Positions 33,069-42,689 of a stretch of 64,000 bases of DNA are shown piece after piece. The translations under genes were made by a program, and so were the position numbers. The stretch's first letter is position 1. Each line of letters begins with the position of its first letter. The stretch covers positions 186,001 to 250,000 of the forward strand of contig NZ_JABMKX010000005.1 in NCBI RefSeq assembly GCF_013204885.1. The letters run 5' to 3'. This DNA comes from Paenibacillus tritici (GTDB taxonomy: Bacteria > Bacillota > Bacilli > Paenibacillales > Paenibacillaceae). Below the pieces are notes generated by a model that saw only the letters and a list, made by a program, of their open reading frames with translations, made no database searches and was not told the origin of the DNA.

Positions 33069-34064
33069 ATGAAGACTAAAAACTGGAAACACCTTATGAA
33101 GCTGTTCGTGCTGACTGCTGCTGTCAGTGTGGTCGCTGCCGGCTGCGGCAGCCCGAATAATGCAGGCAATGCCAAACAAGCAAATTCCGGAAATACTGCA
33201 GCACCTGCTGAGGCCGTTACAATATCGCTTGGGCTGCTGCCTTCCATTGATGCCATACCTTTTATTATTGCCCATGAGCAAGGCTTCGATAAACAGCATC
33301 ATGTGAATCTGGATATCCAGACCTTCAAGAGTGCCAAGGATCGTGATGTAGCTTTTCAAGCCGGTAAAGTGGATGGCCTCAGTGCGGATCTGGTAGCTAT
33401 CTCGATCTATAATGAAGCGGGACTCGATGTCAAAATCACCAGCACCACCACAGGCGAATTTGATCTGCTGACCGGAAACGACGAAGTGAAAGAGGTCAAG
33501 GATCTGAAGGGGAAGACCGTGATTCTGTCCAAGAATACTTCGACCCAGTATACCGTGGCGATGATGCTGAAGCAGGCAGGTCTGACGGAAGACGATATTA
33601 CCGTAACTGAAGTGCCGCAGATTCCGACCCGGCTGGAGCTGCTGAAGAATAATAAGGCCGATGCGGCTGTTTTGCCGGAGCCTTTTGTAACCATGGGCCG
33701 CTCTGCCGGTCTGCGCGTCCTCAGCTCTACCCATAGTGCCGGAATCAATCCGTTTGTGCTGGCTTTTCCGCAGAGTGCGATTGATGCCAAGGGACAAGGT
33801 ATCCGCGATATGTACGCCGCTTACGATGAAGCTGTGAATTATATGAAAACGCATGACCAGTCCGAATATATCGACCTGATTATTAAAGAAGTAGGTTATC
33901 CTGACACGCTGAAGAATGAGATTAAGGTACCGGAATACCTCCCTGCGAACCAGGTGGATGTGAAGGAAGTGGAGGCTGCATTTGTCTGGGCCCGTGAAAA
34001 GGGACTATTGACCAAAGAGCTATCGGCTGAAGAAGTGATCTCCGATGTCCAGTTCAAAAAATAG
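33069..34064 (+). CDS. ABC transporter substrate-binding lipoprotein (NitT/TauT type)
   Basis: A 331-residue lipoprotein with a signal peptide ending in VSVVAAGCGSP. The mature part has the SsuA/ThiY-like fold: ISLGLLPSIDAIPFIIAHEQGF, DVAFQAGKVDGLSADLVAI, VKDLKGKTVILSKNTSTQYTVAMMLKQAGL and ADAAVLPEPFVTMG. Substrates in this family include sulfonates, nitrate and thiamine precursors; this sequence alone does not decide. ATG 33069 has GGGGGAATC upstream. The end overlaps the ATPase gene by 20 bp. No catabolic enzyme adjoins, so the substrate remains open. Confidence 0.82.
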   Translation: MKTKNWKHLMKLFVLTAAVSVVAAGCGSPNNAGNAKQANSGNTAAPAEAVTISLGLLPSIDAIPFIIAHEQGFDKQHHVNLDIQTFKSAKDRDVAFQAGKVDGLSADLVAISIYNEAGLDVKITSTTTGEFDLLTGNDEVKEVKDLKGKTVILSKNTSTQYTVAMMLKQAGLTEDDITVTEVPQIPTRLELLKNNKADAAVLPEPFVTMGRSAGLRVLSSTHSAGINPFVLAFPQSAIDAKGQGIRDMYAAYDEAVNYMKTHDQSEYIDLIIKEVGYPDTLKNEIKVPEYLPANQVDVKEVEAAFVWAREKGLLTKELSAEEVISDVQFKK

Positions 34065-34827
34065 CGGACTCCGCATTCAGAACCTGCATGTTGCCTACCG
34101 GAACGGGCAGCTGGCGCTGGGGAGAATGAACCTGACCCTGCCGGAGCACGGGATTTATACGGTGATCGGCCCTTCGGGCAGCGGCAAATCCACACTGCTG
34201 CGGGTGATTGCCGGATTGCTGCCGGGTTATGAGGGGGAGCTTCTTTTCAACGGCAGCTCTGTCCATGACAAGGAGACGCTGATTGGACTGGTGCCGCAGA
34301 ATTACGGTCTGCTGCCCTGGAAGACGGTCCGTGACAACATCCGGATTGCGATGCGCATCGCCCGTCCCGGCGGCTTGAGCCCCAATAAGCGGGAGCAGGA
34401 CGGGCAAATCTTGCATTGGCTTGATTCCATGGGGATAGCCGGACTGGCTGACCGGTTTCCGCTCTCGCTGAGCGGAGGACAGCAGCAACGCGTAGCCATT
34501 GCCCGCGCCTTCGCCATTCTGCCGACCATCCTGCTGCTGGATGAGCCGTTCTCGGCGCTTGATGCGATTACGCGGGAAGGGCTCCAGCAGATTTTTATCG
34601 ACAATTGGCAGGCCCATCCGGCAACCACGCTGTTCGTCACCCATGATGTGGAAGAGGCCATTCTCCTGGGACAGAAGATAATTATCATGCTGCCCGGGCA
34701 ACAGGAGCCGCCGGAGATTCTTGACAACTCTGCTATATTCGCAATGAAGCATACGGATAAACGGGAGAGCAACGAGTACTTCGAGCAGAGCAAGAGAATC
34801 CGAAAGGTAATGATGGAGAAATGGTGA
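34045..34827 (+). CDS. ABC transporter ATP-binding protein (NitT/TauT type)
   Basis: A 260-residue ATPase with Walker A GPSGSGKST near residue 42, the Q-loop LVPQNYGLLPW, the signature LSGGQQQRVAIARA, Walker B ILLLDEPFSALD and the switch His in LFVTHDVEEAI. The order is that of SsuB/TauB. It overlaps the binding-protein gene by 20 bp and the permease gene by 7 bp, so the three form one coupled operon. Confidence 0.92.
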   Translation: MSSSKNSGLRIQNLHVAYRNGQLALGRMNLTLPEHGIYTVIGPSGSGKSTLLRVIAGLLPGYEGELLFNGSSVHDKETLIGLVPQNYGLLPWKTVRDNIRIAMRIARPGGLSPNKREQDGQILHWLDSMGIAGLADRFPLSLSGGQQQRVAIARAFAILPTILLLDEPFSALDAITREGLQQIFIDNWQAHPATTLFVTHDVEEAILLGQKIIIMLPGQQEPPEILDNSAIFAMKHTDKRESNEYFEQSKRIRKVMMEKW

Positions 34828-35573
34828 AACAACGGCATATTCTTCACCTGCTGCGCCTGCTGTTCGTTTTTGCCGGGATGAATGTCATCTGGTATGTTGC
34901 TTACCTGCTGATGAATCATTCCATCCTGCCTAGTCCCGGCGCGGTCTATAAGGCGATGTTTGAGCTGGGGGCCCGTGAGGTGGCTCTGAATGTCGGCTAC
35001 AGTCTGATGCGGATCACTGAAGGGGTGCTGCTGGCTCTGCTGCTTGGTCTGCTTGCCGGTCTGCTGATGGGCCGCTCTCCATTCTGGAACAGGCTGCTGG
35101 ACCCGGTCGTCTATCTGACTTATCCGATTCCCAAGATCGCACTGCTGCCGGTGGTTATGCTCTTCTTCGGACTGGGGGAGACCTCCAAGGTGCTGATGAT
35201 TATGCTGATTCTGCTGTTCCAGGTCATTATCTCAGTGCGTGATGGCGTGAAGGCCATCCCTGAGAGTACCTATGATGTCCTGACAAGTATCGGTGCCAGC
35301 ACGATGCAGAAATTCTGGAATGTGACGCTTCCCGGCGCTTTGTCGGTGATCCTCAGTACAATTCGCATTTCGCTGGGTACAGCCATTTCAGTTCTCTTCT
35401 TCACCGAGATCTACGGTACGGAGCACGGCATGGGCTTCTTCATCATGGATGCCTGGCTGCGGCTGGATTACCCGGAGATGTATGCCGGAATTATGCTGTT
35501 CAGTCTGGTGGGGTTTGTGCTGTTCCTGCTGGTGGATGTGCTGGATTACAGATTTATGAAGTGGCGGAGATAG
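34821..35573 (+). CDS. ABC transporter permease (NitT/TauT type)
   Basis: A 250-residue inner-membrane protein with about six hydrophobic segments. It has the permease coupling motif in ISVRDGVKAIPESTYDVLTSIGASTMQKFWNVTLPGALSVILSTIRISLGTA (the EAA loop). It pairs with the ATPase and binding protein upstream. The start overlaps the ATPase stop. A long inverted repeat about 185 bp downstream ends the operon. Confidence 0.9.
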   Translation: MVKQRHILHLLRLLFVFAGMNVIWYVAYLLMNHSILPSPGAVYKAMFELGAREVALNVGYSLMRITEGVLLALLLGLLAGLLMGRSPFWNRLLDPVVYLTYPIPKIALLPVVMLFFGLGETSKVLMIMLILLFQVIISVRDGVKAIPESTYDVLTSIGASTMQKFWNVTLPGALSVILSTIRISLGTAISVLFFTEIYGTEHGMGFFIMDAWLRLDYPEMYAGIMLFSLVGFVLFLLVDVLDYRFMKWRR

Positions 35574-35756
35574 CTATACATATTAAGCAGGATCAACTTG
35601 AGCACTTGGGTGGACGCTCTGCGATCGAGATTTTATTTATTTCCCTAATCGGTAAAAATCCGGAGACCAAGGCGACCGCTATCGCTTCTCCGCGGGTCGT
35701 TCCGTTCACTCCGCTGTTTAAACTGGATGCGATAAACTTAAGTTCCAAAAACTCAA

Positions 35757-35826
35757 AAAAGAAATCGCCCTTTTGGTAAGATGGAAAATTCATCATCCAT
35801 CTCAAGGGGGCGATTTCTTTTTATTT
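35757..35826. terminator. Long bidirectional terminator
   Basis: AGAAATCGCCC (about 35760-35770) pairs with GGGCGATTTCT (about 35807-35818), and an inner AGATGGA/TCCATCT pairing extends the stem. A-rich sequence lies on the left and T-rich sequence on the right, so both the ABC operon and the convergent TerC gene can end here. The 185 bp between the permease stop and this hairpin hold no supportable gene. Confidence 0.8.
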
Positions 35827-35855
35827 TATGGACCAGCTTTTCTTTCTAATAGAGA

Positions 35856-36683
35856 TTATTTACCGAGCTGCTTATCGACTTCCTTGACAGGGTTCTCGCC
35901 GACATTCTCTTCAGTCTTGACACTGCTCAGGAACCAGCCTGTAGCAGCAATAATAATCAGAACCACATAGAAGGTTAATTTCCACCAGGTGCTGTGCGCG
36001 AAGTCTTCGGACAATACTCCCAGGGAAGGGTGGGCCAGAGTAATGACGGCAAGCTTAACGCCTACCCAGCCGACGATGAAGAATGCGGCAACCTCAAGGC
36101 CCGGACGGGTATGAAGCAGCTTAACGAAGAAGGAAGCAGCGAACCGCATAATGACGAGTCCAATGAATCCGCCCGCGAAAATCACGAGGAACTGTCCGCC
36201 GTCGAGGCCGCCGATGTGGCCGATTCCGCTTGGCGGAAGGGCAACGGCAAGGGCTACGGCTGCGAGGATGGAGTCTACCGCAAAGGCGATATCGGCAACT
36301 TCCACCTTAAATACAGTGAACCAGAAGCTGGCTTTCTTCTTATTAACAGCTCCGGGGCTTCCGCTTTCAGCGGCTTCTTCCGTGACCGGCTTAGCGAATA
36401 ACACTTTTCGGAAGATATGATTCCCCGCGATAAATAATAGATAAAGCGCACCGATGGCTTGTACCTGCCAGATATCCACCAGATAGGAGATGACGAACAG
36501 CGATCCGAACCGGAACACAAAGGCCCCGGCCAATCCGTAGAACAGCGCCTTCTTACGTTCCTCATCAGGAAGATGTTTGACCATGATTGCCAGTACAAGT
36601 GCGTTATCTGCGGCAAGCAGCCCTTCCAGTGCTACGAGAACGAGCAATACCCATCCGTATTCTAATAATAATCCCCAATCCAT
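35856..36683 (-). CDS. TerC family integral membrane protein
   Basis: A 275-residue protein with about eight membrane segments and the TerC signature: LVALEGLLAADNALVLAIMVKHLP near residue 17 and VEVADIAFAVDSILAAVALA near the middle, both with the paired acidic residues. TerC proteins of this type act in manganese export or metal loading at the membrane. ATG 36683 is preferred because GAGGAAACAGCA precedes it and residues upstream in the open frame are not family-like. The gene lies behind a manganese riboswitch, which supports the metal role. Confidence 0.88.
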   Translation of the reverse strand: MDWGLLLEYGWVLLVLVALEGLLAADNALVLAIMVKHLPDEERKKALFYGLAGAFVFRFGSLFVISYLVDIWQVQAIGALYLLFIAGNHIFRKVLFAKPVTEEAAESGSPGAVNKKKASFWFTVFKVEVADIAFAVDSILAAVALAVALPPSGIGHIGGLDGGQFLVIFAGGFIGLVIMRFAASFFVKLLHTRPGLEVAAFFIVGWVGVKLAVITLAHPSLGVLSEDFAHSTWWKLTFYVVLIIIAATGWFLSSVKTEENVGENPVKEVDKQLGK

Positions 36684-36760
36684 TGCTGTTTCCTCCTCAA
36701 ATGGTTTAGCTGCTTTGTTGAAAAATACCCATGATACCCATATTGTAACCAAAATTATAT

Positions 36761-36909
36761 AAAAAAGACCTTTACCAAACAGATTAGCCTTTGGAATAAA
36801 GGTAACCTGATTGGTAAAGGTCTCGCTAACAATAATTTATTGCCGATAAAACCGGAGAACATCCTCACATTCTCGTATTGACGATTTTATCTAACAGCTA
36901 CTCCCCTTT
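36761..36909 (-). ncRNA. yybP-ykoY manganese riboswitch with intrinsic terminator
   Basis: On the minus strand the leader begins AAAGGGGAGTAGCTG (36909 downward), has ATCGTCAATACGAGAATGTG and CTCCGGTTTTATCGGCA in the middle, and closes with AGCGAGACCTTTACC (about 36813-36827). This is the conserved outline of the yybP-ykoY aptamer. AGACCTTTACCAA (36823-36811 on the minus strand) also pairs with TTGGTAAAGGTCT, followed by six T (down to 36761). The aptamer's 3' strand is therefore the terminator's 5' strand. Binding of Mn2+ should favour read-through into the TerC gene about 80 bp further on. Confidence 0.9.
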
Positions 36910-37124
36910 ACGGGATTATATGAAATTATAAGGTATTTCGCTTCTGGCTAAAAGTATCATATCCGAGTTAAGAGACATTGTCAATGTTTTTGTGAGAAGA
37001 AATATCAATAGAAATGACTGGCCTGTAAACGGAAACATGATAAGTTCAAGTCATATAAGTTGACGTATGATATGGCGAAAATGCAAACAAAAGGAAATAA
37101 AGGGCAAAACAAGCGTTGATCTAA

Positions 37125-37153
37125 TTGACGATATCCGGAGATGAAAATATGAT
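37125..37153 (+). promoter_or_regulatory. Sigma-A promoter of the nif operon
   Basis: TTGACG (37125-37130), a 17-bp spacer and TATGAT (37148-37153) fit the sigma-A consensus with one mismatch per hexamer. The start point would fall near 37160, giving a leader of about 190 nt before nifB. Confidence 0.8.
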
Positions 37154-37185
37154 GAGACTAATTAAAGCGGCTAAAGCAAGAACGG

Positions 37186-37202
37186 TGTTATGTAAAGTGA
37201 CA
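37186..37202 (+). promoter_or_regulatory. GlnR box downstream of the nif promoter
   Basis: TGTTATGTAAAGTGACA is a perfect match to the GlnR/TnrA consensus TGTNA-N7-TNACA. It lies about 26-42 bases after the predicted start point, the position from which GlnR represses nif transcription under nitrogen excess in Paenibacillus. Confidence 0.88.
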
Positions 37203-37263
37203 TTAAACAAGCCGAAGGCCACTTGAACCGTCGTATAGGGAAAATAGAGAGGCTTAGCTAAAA

Positions 37264-37346
37264 AACTTAAGCAAATGCTTCCAAAGCGAGTTTTACTGCG
37301 AGGTGATTTCAAAGAAGTGATGCTCCGTAAAACTTTTAGGAGGTGG
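37264..37346 (+). repeat. Leader repeat before nifB, third copy of the element at 5.8 kb
   Basis: AACTTAAG, ATGCTTCC, GAGTTTTACTGCGA, GATGCT and CGTAAAACTTTTAGGAGGTG occur in the same order as in the copy at 5885-5966. The middle 20 bases differ. The AGTTTTAC/GTAAAACT arms are kept, and the element again ends in the ribosome binding site (AGGAGGTG) of the following gene. Confidence 0.8.
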
Positions 37347-37349
37347 GAA

Positions 37350-38714
37350 ATGAAGCAGCCGTCATGGTTATCAAGTCAAGCGGAGGAGATTAGCCGCCAC
37401 CCTTGCTACAGCGAGGAGGCCCACCGGTTCTATGCCCGGATGCACATTCCGGTTGCTCCCGCCTGTAACATCCAGTGCAACTACTGCAACCGCAAGTTCG
37501 ATTGTGTGAATGAGAGCAGGCCGGGCGTGGTCAGTGAAGTGCTTACGCCGGAGCAGGCGGAACGCAAGGTGAGAGGAGTTGCCGCTCAGCTCATGCAGCT
37601 CTCTGTAGTGGGTATAGCCGGACCCGGAGATCCGCTGGCGAATCCGGAACAGACCTTCGATACCTTTGCCCGGATCACAAAGGTTGTACCGGATGTATCC
37701 CTTTGCCTCAGCACCAATGGACTAACGTTGTACCGGAATGTGGATGAGATTATTCAGCTTGGTATCCGTCATGTCACGATCACGATCAATGCGGTCGATC
37801 CTGAGGTGGCCCAGGCGATTTATCCGTGGGTGGTCGATGAAGGGGTCCGGTATGAAGGAAGAGAGGCAGCAGAGCTGTTGATCAGCCGTCAATTGCTGGG
37901 GCTTGAGATGCTGGCGAAGCTGGGAATTCTGGTCAAAGTGAATTCCATTCTGATTCCGGGGGTCAACGATCATCATCTGCCCGCCGTGTCCGCAAGGGTA
38001 CAAGAACTCGGGGCCACGCTGCATAATGTAACACCGCTGATTATCGCACCGGGCAGCCAGTACGAAGCAGATGGGCGCAAGGCGCCCCGTCCGAAGGAGC
38101 TGCTTAATCTGCAGGAGCGGCTTGGCAAGGGGGGGATGAAGGTGATGCGCCACTGCCGGCAGTGCCGGGCGGATGCAATCGGGCTGCTGGGCCAGGACCG
38201 CAATTCCGATTTCCCGCTGGAGGCGATGGAAGCTGAGCCGGTTGTTAACGAACAGGCGCGGGCGATGTTCCAGCGTGAGCTGGATGCCACAATCCGCGAA
38301 CGTGTCAAAGCCAAGCGGGCCAGACGTATGCAGGCAGGGGGACCGAAAACACGGGTTGCAGTGGCTACAAGAGGCGGCGATAAGGTGAATCAGCATTTCG
38401 GTCATGCCACCGAGTTTCTGATTTATGACACTGACGGAGCAGATGTACAGCTCCTGGGTGTCCGTAAGATACAAGCGTATTGTCATGGCACGGCAGACTG
38501 TAACGGTGACAAAGCCGACACGCTGCAAGAAATCATCTCTATTCTAAGTGACTGCCGTATTCTTCTCTGCTCGGGCATCGGGGACGCCCCCAGGGCCAGC
38601 CTGAACCAGAGCGGAGTGCTGCCCCTAGTCCGCCAAGGCGGAATTCAGGTAGCGATTCTCGAAAGTGTGAAGTACAGCTCTTATTTTGAAAATACAAACA
38701 TGTCGAAGGGATGA
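37350..38714 (+). CDS. nifB: Nitrogenase cofactor biosynthesis radical SAM protein NifB
   Basis: A 454-residue protein. The radical-SAM cluster motif C-x3-C-x2-C is at residues 39, 43 and 46 (APACNIQCNYCNRKF). VGIAGPGDPLANPEQTF and the SAM-domain strands follow. The C-terminal 120 residues form a NifX-like cofactor-binding domain (VAVATRGGDKVNQHFGHA). NifB builds NifB-co, the 8Fe-9S-C core of FeMo-co. The frame is open from 37275, but ATG 37350 has AGGAGGTG seven bases upstream. It is the first gene of the operon, as in other Paenibacillus nif clusters. nifH follows after 6 bp. Confidence 0.97.
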   Translation: MKQPSWLSSQAEEISRHPCYSEEAHRFYARMHIPVAPACNIQCNYCNRKFDCVNESRPGVVSEVLTPEQAERKVRGVAAQLMQLSVVGIAGPGDPLANPEQTFDTFARITKVVPDVSLCLSTNGLTLYRNVDEIIQLGIRHVTITINAVDPEVAQAIYPWVVDEGVRYEGREAAELLISRQLLGLEMLAKLGILVKVNSILIPGVNDHHLPAVSARVQELGATLHNVTPLIIAPGSQYEADGRKAPRPKELLNLQERLGKGGMKVMRHCRQCRADAIGLLGQDRNSDFPLEAMEAEPVVNEQARAMFQRELDATIRERVKAKRARRMQAGGPKTRVAVATRGGDKVNQHFGHATEFLIYDTDGADVQLLGVRKIQAYCHGTADCNGDKADTLQEIISILSDCRILLCSGIGDAPRASLNQSGVLPLVRQGGIQVAILESVKYSSYFENTNMSKG

Positions 38715-38717
38715 TGA

Positions 38718-39584
<867 letters not shown>

Positions 39585-39618
39585 TAAGACGCCAGCATGA
39601 AGAAAAGGAGGGTCAAGC

Positions 39619-41076
39619 ATGGGGCTGAATATCGAAGAGAATCAGAAGCGGGTGGCGGAAATTCTGGAAGCCTACCCAAAAAAGGCGAGGAAGGACCGCG
39701 AGAAGCATTTTCAGGTCGCCACGGATCATGCGATAGATTGCGGGACCTGCGCAGTCAAGTCCAACATCAAATCCCGTCCGGGCGTGATGACTCCGCGCGG
39801 CTGTGCATATGCAGGGTCCAAGGGGGTAGTCTGGGGTCCGATCAAGGACATGGTTCACATCAGTCATGGCCCTGTCGGCTGCGGACAGTATAGCTGGGGT
39901 ACGCGCCGTAACTTTGCGAACGGGACGCTCGGAATCGACAACTTCACGGCGATGCAGATTAGCAGTGATTTTCAGGAGACGGATATTGTCTTCGGCGGGG
40001 ATAAGAAGCTGGCCGTAATTATGCGTGAGATTACCGAGATGTTCCCTCTGGCCAAAGGGATCTCGGTTCAATCCGAGTGCCCGGTCGGTCTGATCGGTGA
40101 TGATATTGAAGCGGTGTCGAAGAAGATGTCCAAAGAGCTGGCGATGCCGATTGTTCCCGTACGCTGCGAAGGCTTCCGGGGGGTCAGCCAATCGCTGGGT
40201 CATCATATTGCGAACGATGCGATCCGCGATTTCGTCATGGGCCGCGCCGAGCTGGCCGAGACGGGGCCTTACGATGTTAATATTATCGGTGACTATAATA
40301 TCGGCGGCGATGCCTGGGCCTCCCGCATTCTGCTGGAAGAGATGGGCCTGCGGGTTATTGCCCAGTGGTCCGGCGACGGCTCCCTGAATGAGCTGGAGGT
40401 AGCCCACAAGGCGAAGCTCAACCTGATCCACTGCCACCGTTCGATGAACTATATGGTGGATCATATGGAGAGAGCTTACGGCATTCCTTGGCTGGAATAT
40501 AATTTCTTCGGGCCGACCAAGACGTATGAGAGCCTGCGGGCGATTGCAGTGCTTTTTGACGAGACGATCCAGGAGAACTGTGAGCGGATGATTGCCGGAT
40601 ACAAGCCGGTCATGGATGCTGTGATCCATAAGTACAGACCCCGTCTGGAGAACAAAACGGTCATGCTGATGATCGGGGGCCTTCGTTCCCGGCATACCAT
40701 TGGAGCGTATGAGGATCTGGGTATGGACATCGTGGCTTCCGGTTATGAATTCGCCCATAAGGATGACTATGAGAAGATGCTCCCGATGCTTGCGGAAGGA
40801 ACCATTGTTATGGATGATCCTACTGCCTATGAGCTGGAGGAGATCACTAAGAAGCTGAACATTGATCTGGTGGGCTCGGGGGTGAAGGAGAAATATGTGT
40901 ATCACAAAATGGGTGTTCCGTTCCGTCAGATGCACTCCTGGGATTACAGCGGCCCGTATCACGGCTTCGACGGCTTTAAGGTGTTCGCCAAAGACATGGA
41001 TATGACAGTGAATAGCCCGGTATGGGATCTTGTAGCCCCGAAATCCAGAGTCCAGCCGGAGGAGGCGAGCGTATGA
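39619..41076 (+). CDS. nifD: Nitrogenase molybdenum-iron protein alpha chain NifD
   Basis: A 485-residue subunit. P-cluster ligands are visible in [22 protein letters not shown] and [15 protein letters not shown]. The FeMo-co ligands are Cys in [12 protein letters not shown] and His in [16 protein letters not shown]. This ligand pattern fits the Mo nitrogenase. AAGGAGGGTCAAGC precedes the ATG. The stop overlaps the nifK start by four bases, securing balanced alpha and beta chain synthesis. Confidence 0.98.
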   Translation: MGLNIEENQKRVAEILEAYPKKARKDREKHFQVATDHAIDCGTCAVKSNIKSRPGVMTPRGCAYAGSKGVVWGPIKDMVHISHGPVGCGQYSWGTRRNFANGTLGIDNFTAMQISSDFQETDIVFGGDKKLAVIMREITEMFPLAKGISVQSECPVGLIGDDIEAVSKKMSKELAMPIVPVRCEGFRGVSQSLGHHIANDAIRDFVMGRAELAETGPYDVNIIGDYNIGGDAWASRILLEEMGLRVIAQWSGDGSLNELEVAHKAKLNLIHCHRSMNYMVDHMERAYGIPWLEYNFFGPTKTYESLRAIAVLFDETIQENCERMIAGYKPVMDAVIHKYRPRLENKTVMLMIGGLRSRHTIGAYEDLGMDIVASGYEFAHKDDYEKMLPMLAEGTIVMDDPTAYELEEITKKLNIDLVGSGVKEKYVYHKMGVPFRQMHSWDYSGPYHGFDGFKVFAKDMDMTVNSPVWDLVAPKSRVQPEEASV

Positions 41077-42632
41077 GCAGGGACGAACTGAACATTAAGG
41101 ATAATACCCGCCTGTTCAAGGAAGAGCGTTATGTTCAGCAGCGGGAGAACAAGAAACAATTCGAAGCGCCTTGCAGCGGGCAGGAGACTGCCGAGGCACT
41201 CGCGTACTCCAAATCTGCGGAATATATGGAGAAAAATTTTGGCCGCCAGAATGTGGTCATCAACCCGCACAAAGCCTGCCAGCCGCTCGGTTCCGTAATG
41301 GCCGCGCTCGGCTTCGAGAAAACACTGCCGTTTGTACACGGCTCGCAGGGCTGCAACGCTTACTTCCGCAGTCATCTCAGCCGTCACTTCAAAGAACCTA
41401 CACCATCCGTTTCCACTTCAATGACCGAGGATGCGGCTGTATTCGGCGGAATGAACAATCTGATTGAGGGTCTGGAGAATAGCGTCGCACTGTACAAACC
41501 GGAGATGGTTGCGATCTGTACTACCTGTATGGCTGAGGTGATCGGGGATGACCTGAACTCCTTCATCGGCAATGCCCGCATTAAGGGAGTGATCAGTGAA
41601 GAATATCCGGTGGCCTATTGCAACACGCCAAGCTTCGTAGGTTCACATATCACAGGCTATGACGCCATGATCAAAGGCATTCTGAGCTACCTCTATACCC
41701 GCTCGGGCATCGAGAGTAAGCCGGGAAGCGGCGCGGAGAGTGGAGAGAAGCTGAATGTTCTGCTTGGATTCGAGCCATACACCGGTAACTTTGCGGAGAT
41801 GCGCAAGATTCTGGAAGCCTTCGATACTAGATACACCATTCTGGGAGATCACAGCGGGAATTATGACTCCCCGGCTACCGGAGAGTACGAATATTACTAT
41901 GGCGGCACGAAGCTGGAGGATGTTCCGCAGGCGGCGAATGCACTGGGAACCTTGTCTCTGCAGAAGTATACGCTGAAGAAAACCCAGGAATATATCAGCG
42001 GCATCTGGAGCCAGCAGATTTCCGCATTATCGACACCGATTGGTATCAGAGGCACGGATACATTGCTGGAAGCAATCAGCGGGCTGACAGGTCTGCCGGT
42101 TCCGGCTTCACTTACGGAGGAGCGCGGCCGGGTAGTAGATGCGCTTATGGACAGCCACCCTTATCTTCACGGCAAACGGGTTGCGCTGGTAGGTGACCCG
42201 GATCTGCTGATCGGTCTGATCGGGTTCTGTCTGGAAACCGGGATGGAGCCGGTGCATATCGTCTGCTCGAACGGCGATGTGGATTACAACGAAGTGAAGT
42301 TCAAGGATGAAGCTGAGTCGCTGCTGGCAGCAAGTCCTTACGGTTCCGAAGCAACTGTGCATGTGGGTAAAGACTTGTGGCATATGCGCTCCCTGCTGCT
42401 GAATGACACGGTTGATCTGGCCATCGGCAGCTCGCATCTGAAATTCGCCGCCAAGGATGCCGATGTGCCGCTGATCCGGGTCGGCTTCCCGATCTTCGAC
42501 CGCCATCACATGCACCGGTATCCCATCCTCGGATATCAGGGGACGCTCCATCTGCTTAGCTTAATCGTGAATACTATCCTCCAGCAGCTCGATGATAACA
42601 ATTCCGGCTTTAATTTCGAACTGGTACGTTAA
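41073..42632 (+). CDS. nifK: Nitrogenase molybdenum-iron protein beta chain NifK
   Basis: A 519-residue subunit. P-cluster cysteines are in [34 protein letters not shown] and [13 protein letters not shown], with the conserved Ser in [10 protein letters not shown]. The N-terminal 45 residues match the extension that wraps around NifD. The frame is open from 41022, but the ATG at 41073 overlaps the nifD stop and has GGAGGAGGCGAGC upstream. It forms the alpha2-beta2 dinitrogenase with NifD. Confidence 0.98.
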   Translation: MSRDELNIKDNTRLFKEERYVQQRENKKQFEAPCSGQETAEALAYSKSAEYMEKNFGRQNVVINPHKACQPLGSVMAALGFEKTLPFVHGSQGCNAYFRSHLSRHFKEPTPSVSTSMTEDAAVFGGMNNLIEGLENSVALYKPEMVAICTTCMAEVIGDDLNSFIGNARIKGVISEEYPVAYCNTPSFVGSHITGYDAMIKGILSYLYTRSGIESKPGSGAESGEKLNVLLGFEPYTGNFAEMRKILEAFDTRYTILGDHSGNYDSPATGEYEYYYGGTKLEDVPQAANALGTLSLQKYTLKKTQEYISGIWSQQISALSTPIGIRGTDTLLEAISGLTGLPVPASLTEERGRVVDALMDSHPYLHGKRVALVGDPDLLIGLIGFCLETGMEPVHIVCSNGDVDYNEVKFKDEAESLLAASPYGSEATVHVGKDLWHMRSLLLNDTVDLAIGSSHLKFAAKDADVPLIRVGFPIFDRHHMHRYPILGYQGTLHLLSLIVNTILQQLDDNNSGFNFELVR

Positions 42633-42689
42633 TCTGCGCACAAGCCTGGCGTGAATTCCAGCAGCTTAAGCGAAGGAGAGGAAGAGCCG

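Larger units (their letters stand above)
36910..37349 (+). other. Regulatory region of the nif operon
   Basis: A 440-bp gene-free stretch between the divergent TerC riboswitch and nifB. It holds a sigma-A promoter, a GlnR box and a leader repeat, described separately. I see no -24/-12 sigma-54 promoter (GG-N10-GC) and no NifA site. A TGTAA half-site at 37024 lacks its second half, so only one convincing GlnR box is visible. Confidence 0.7.

Noticed and set aside
35561..35779. Small gene or transposase remnant after the ABC permease
   Set aside because: Open frames on both strands are short, run into the terminator hairpin and show no transposase motif. I could not find terminal repeats or a target duplication.
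37060..37095. Sigma-54 promoter for nif
   Set aside because: TGGCGAAAATGCA looks similar, but the GG to GC distance is 7 instead of 10 bases. No NifA site or nifA gene is present.
39613..40962. Minus-strand open frame of 449 codons inside nifD
   Set aside because: nifD is certain from its cluster ligands. The antisense frame is a codon-bias shadow.
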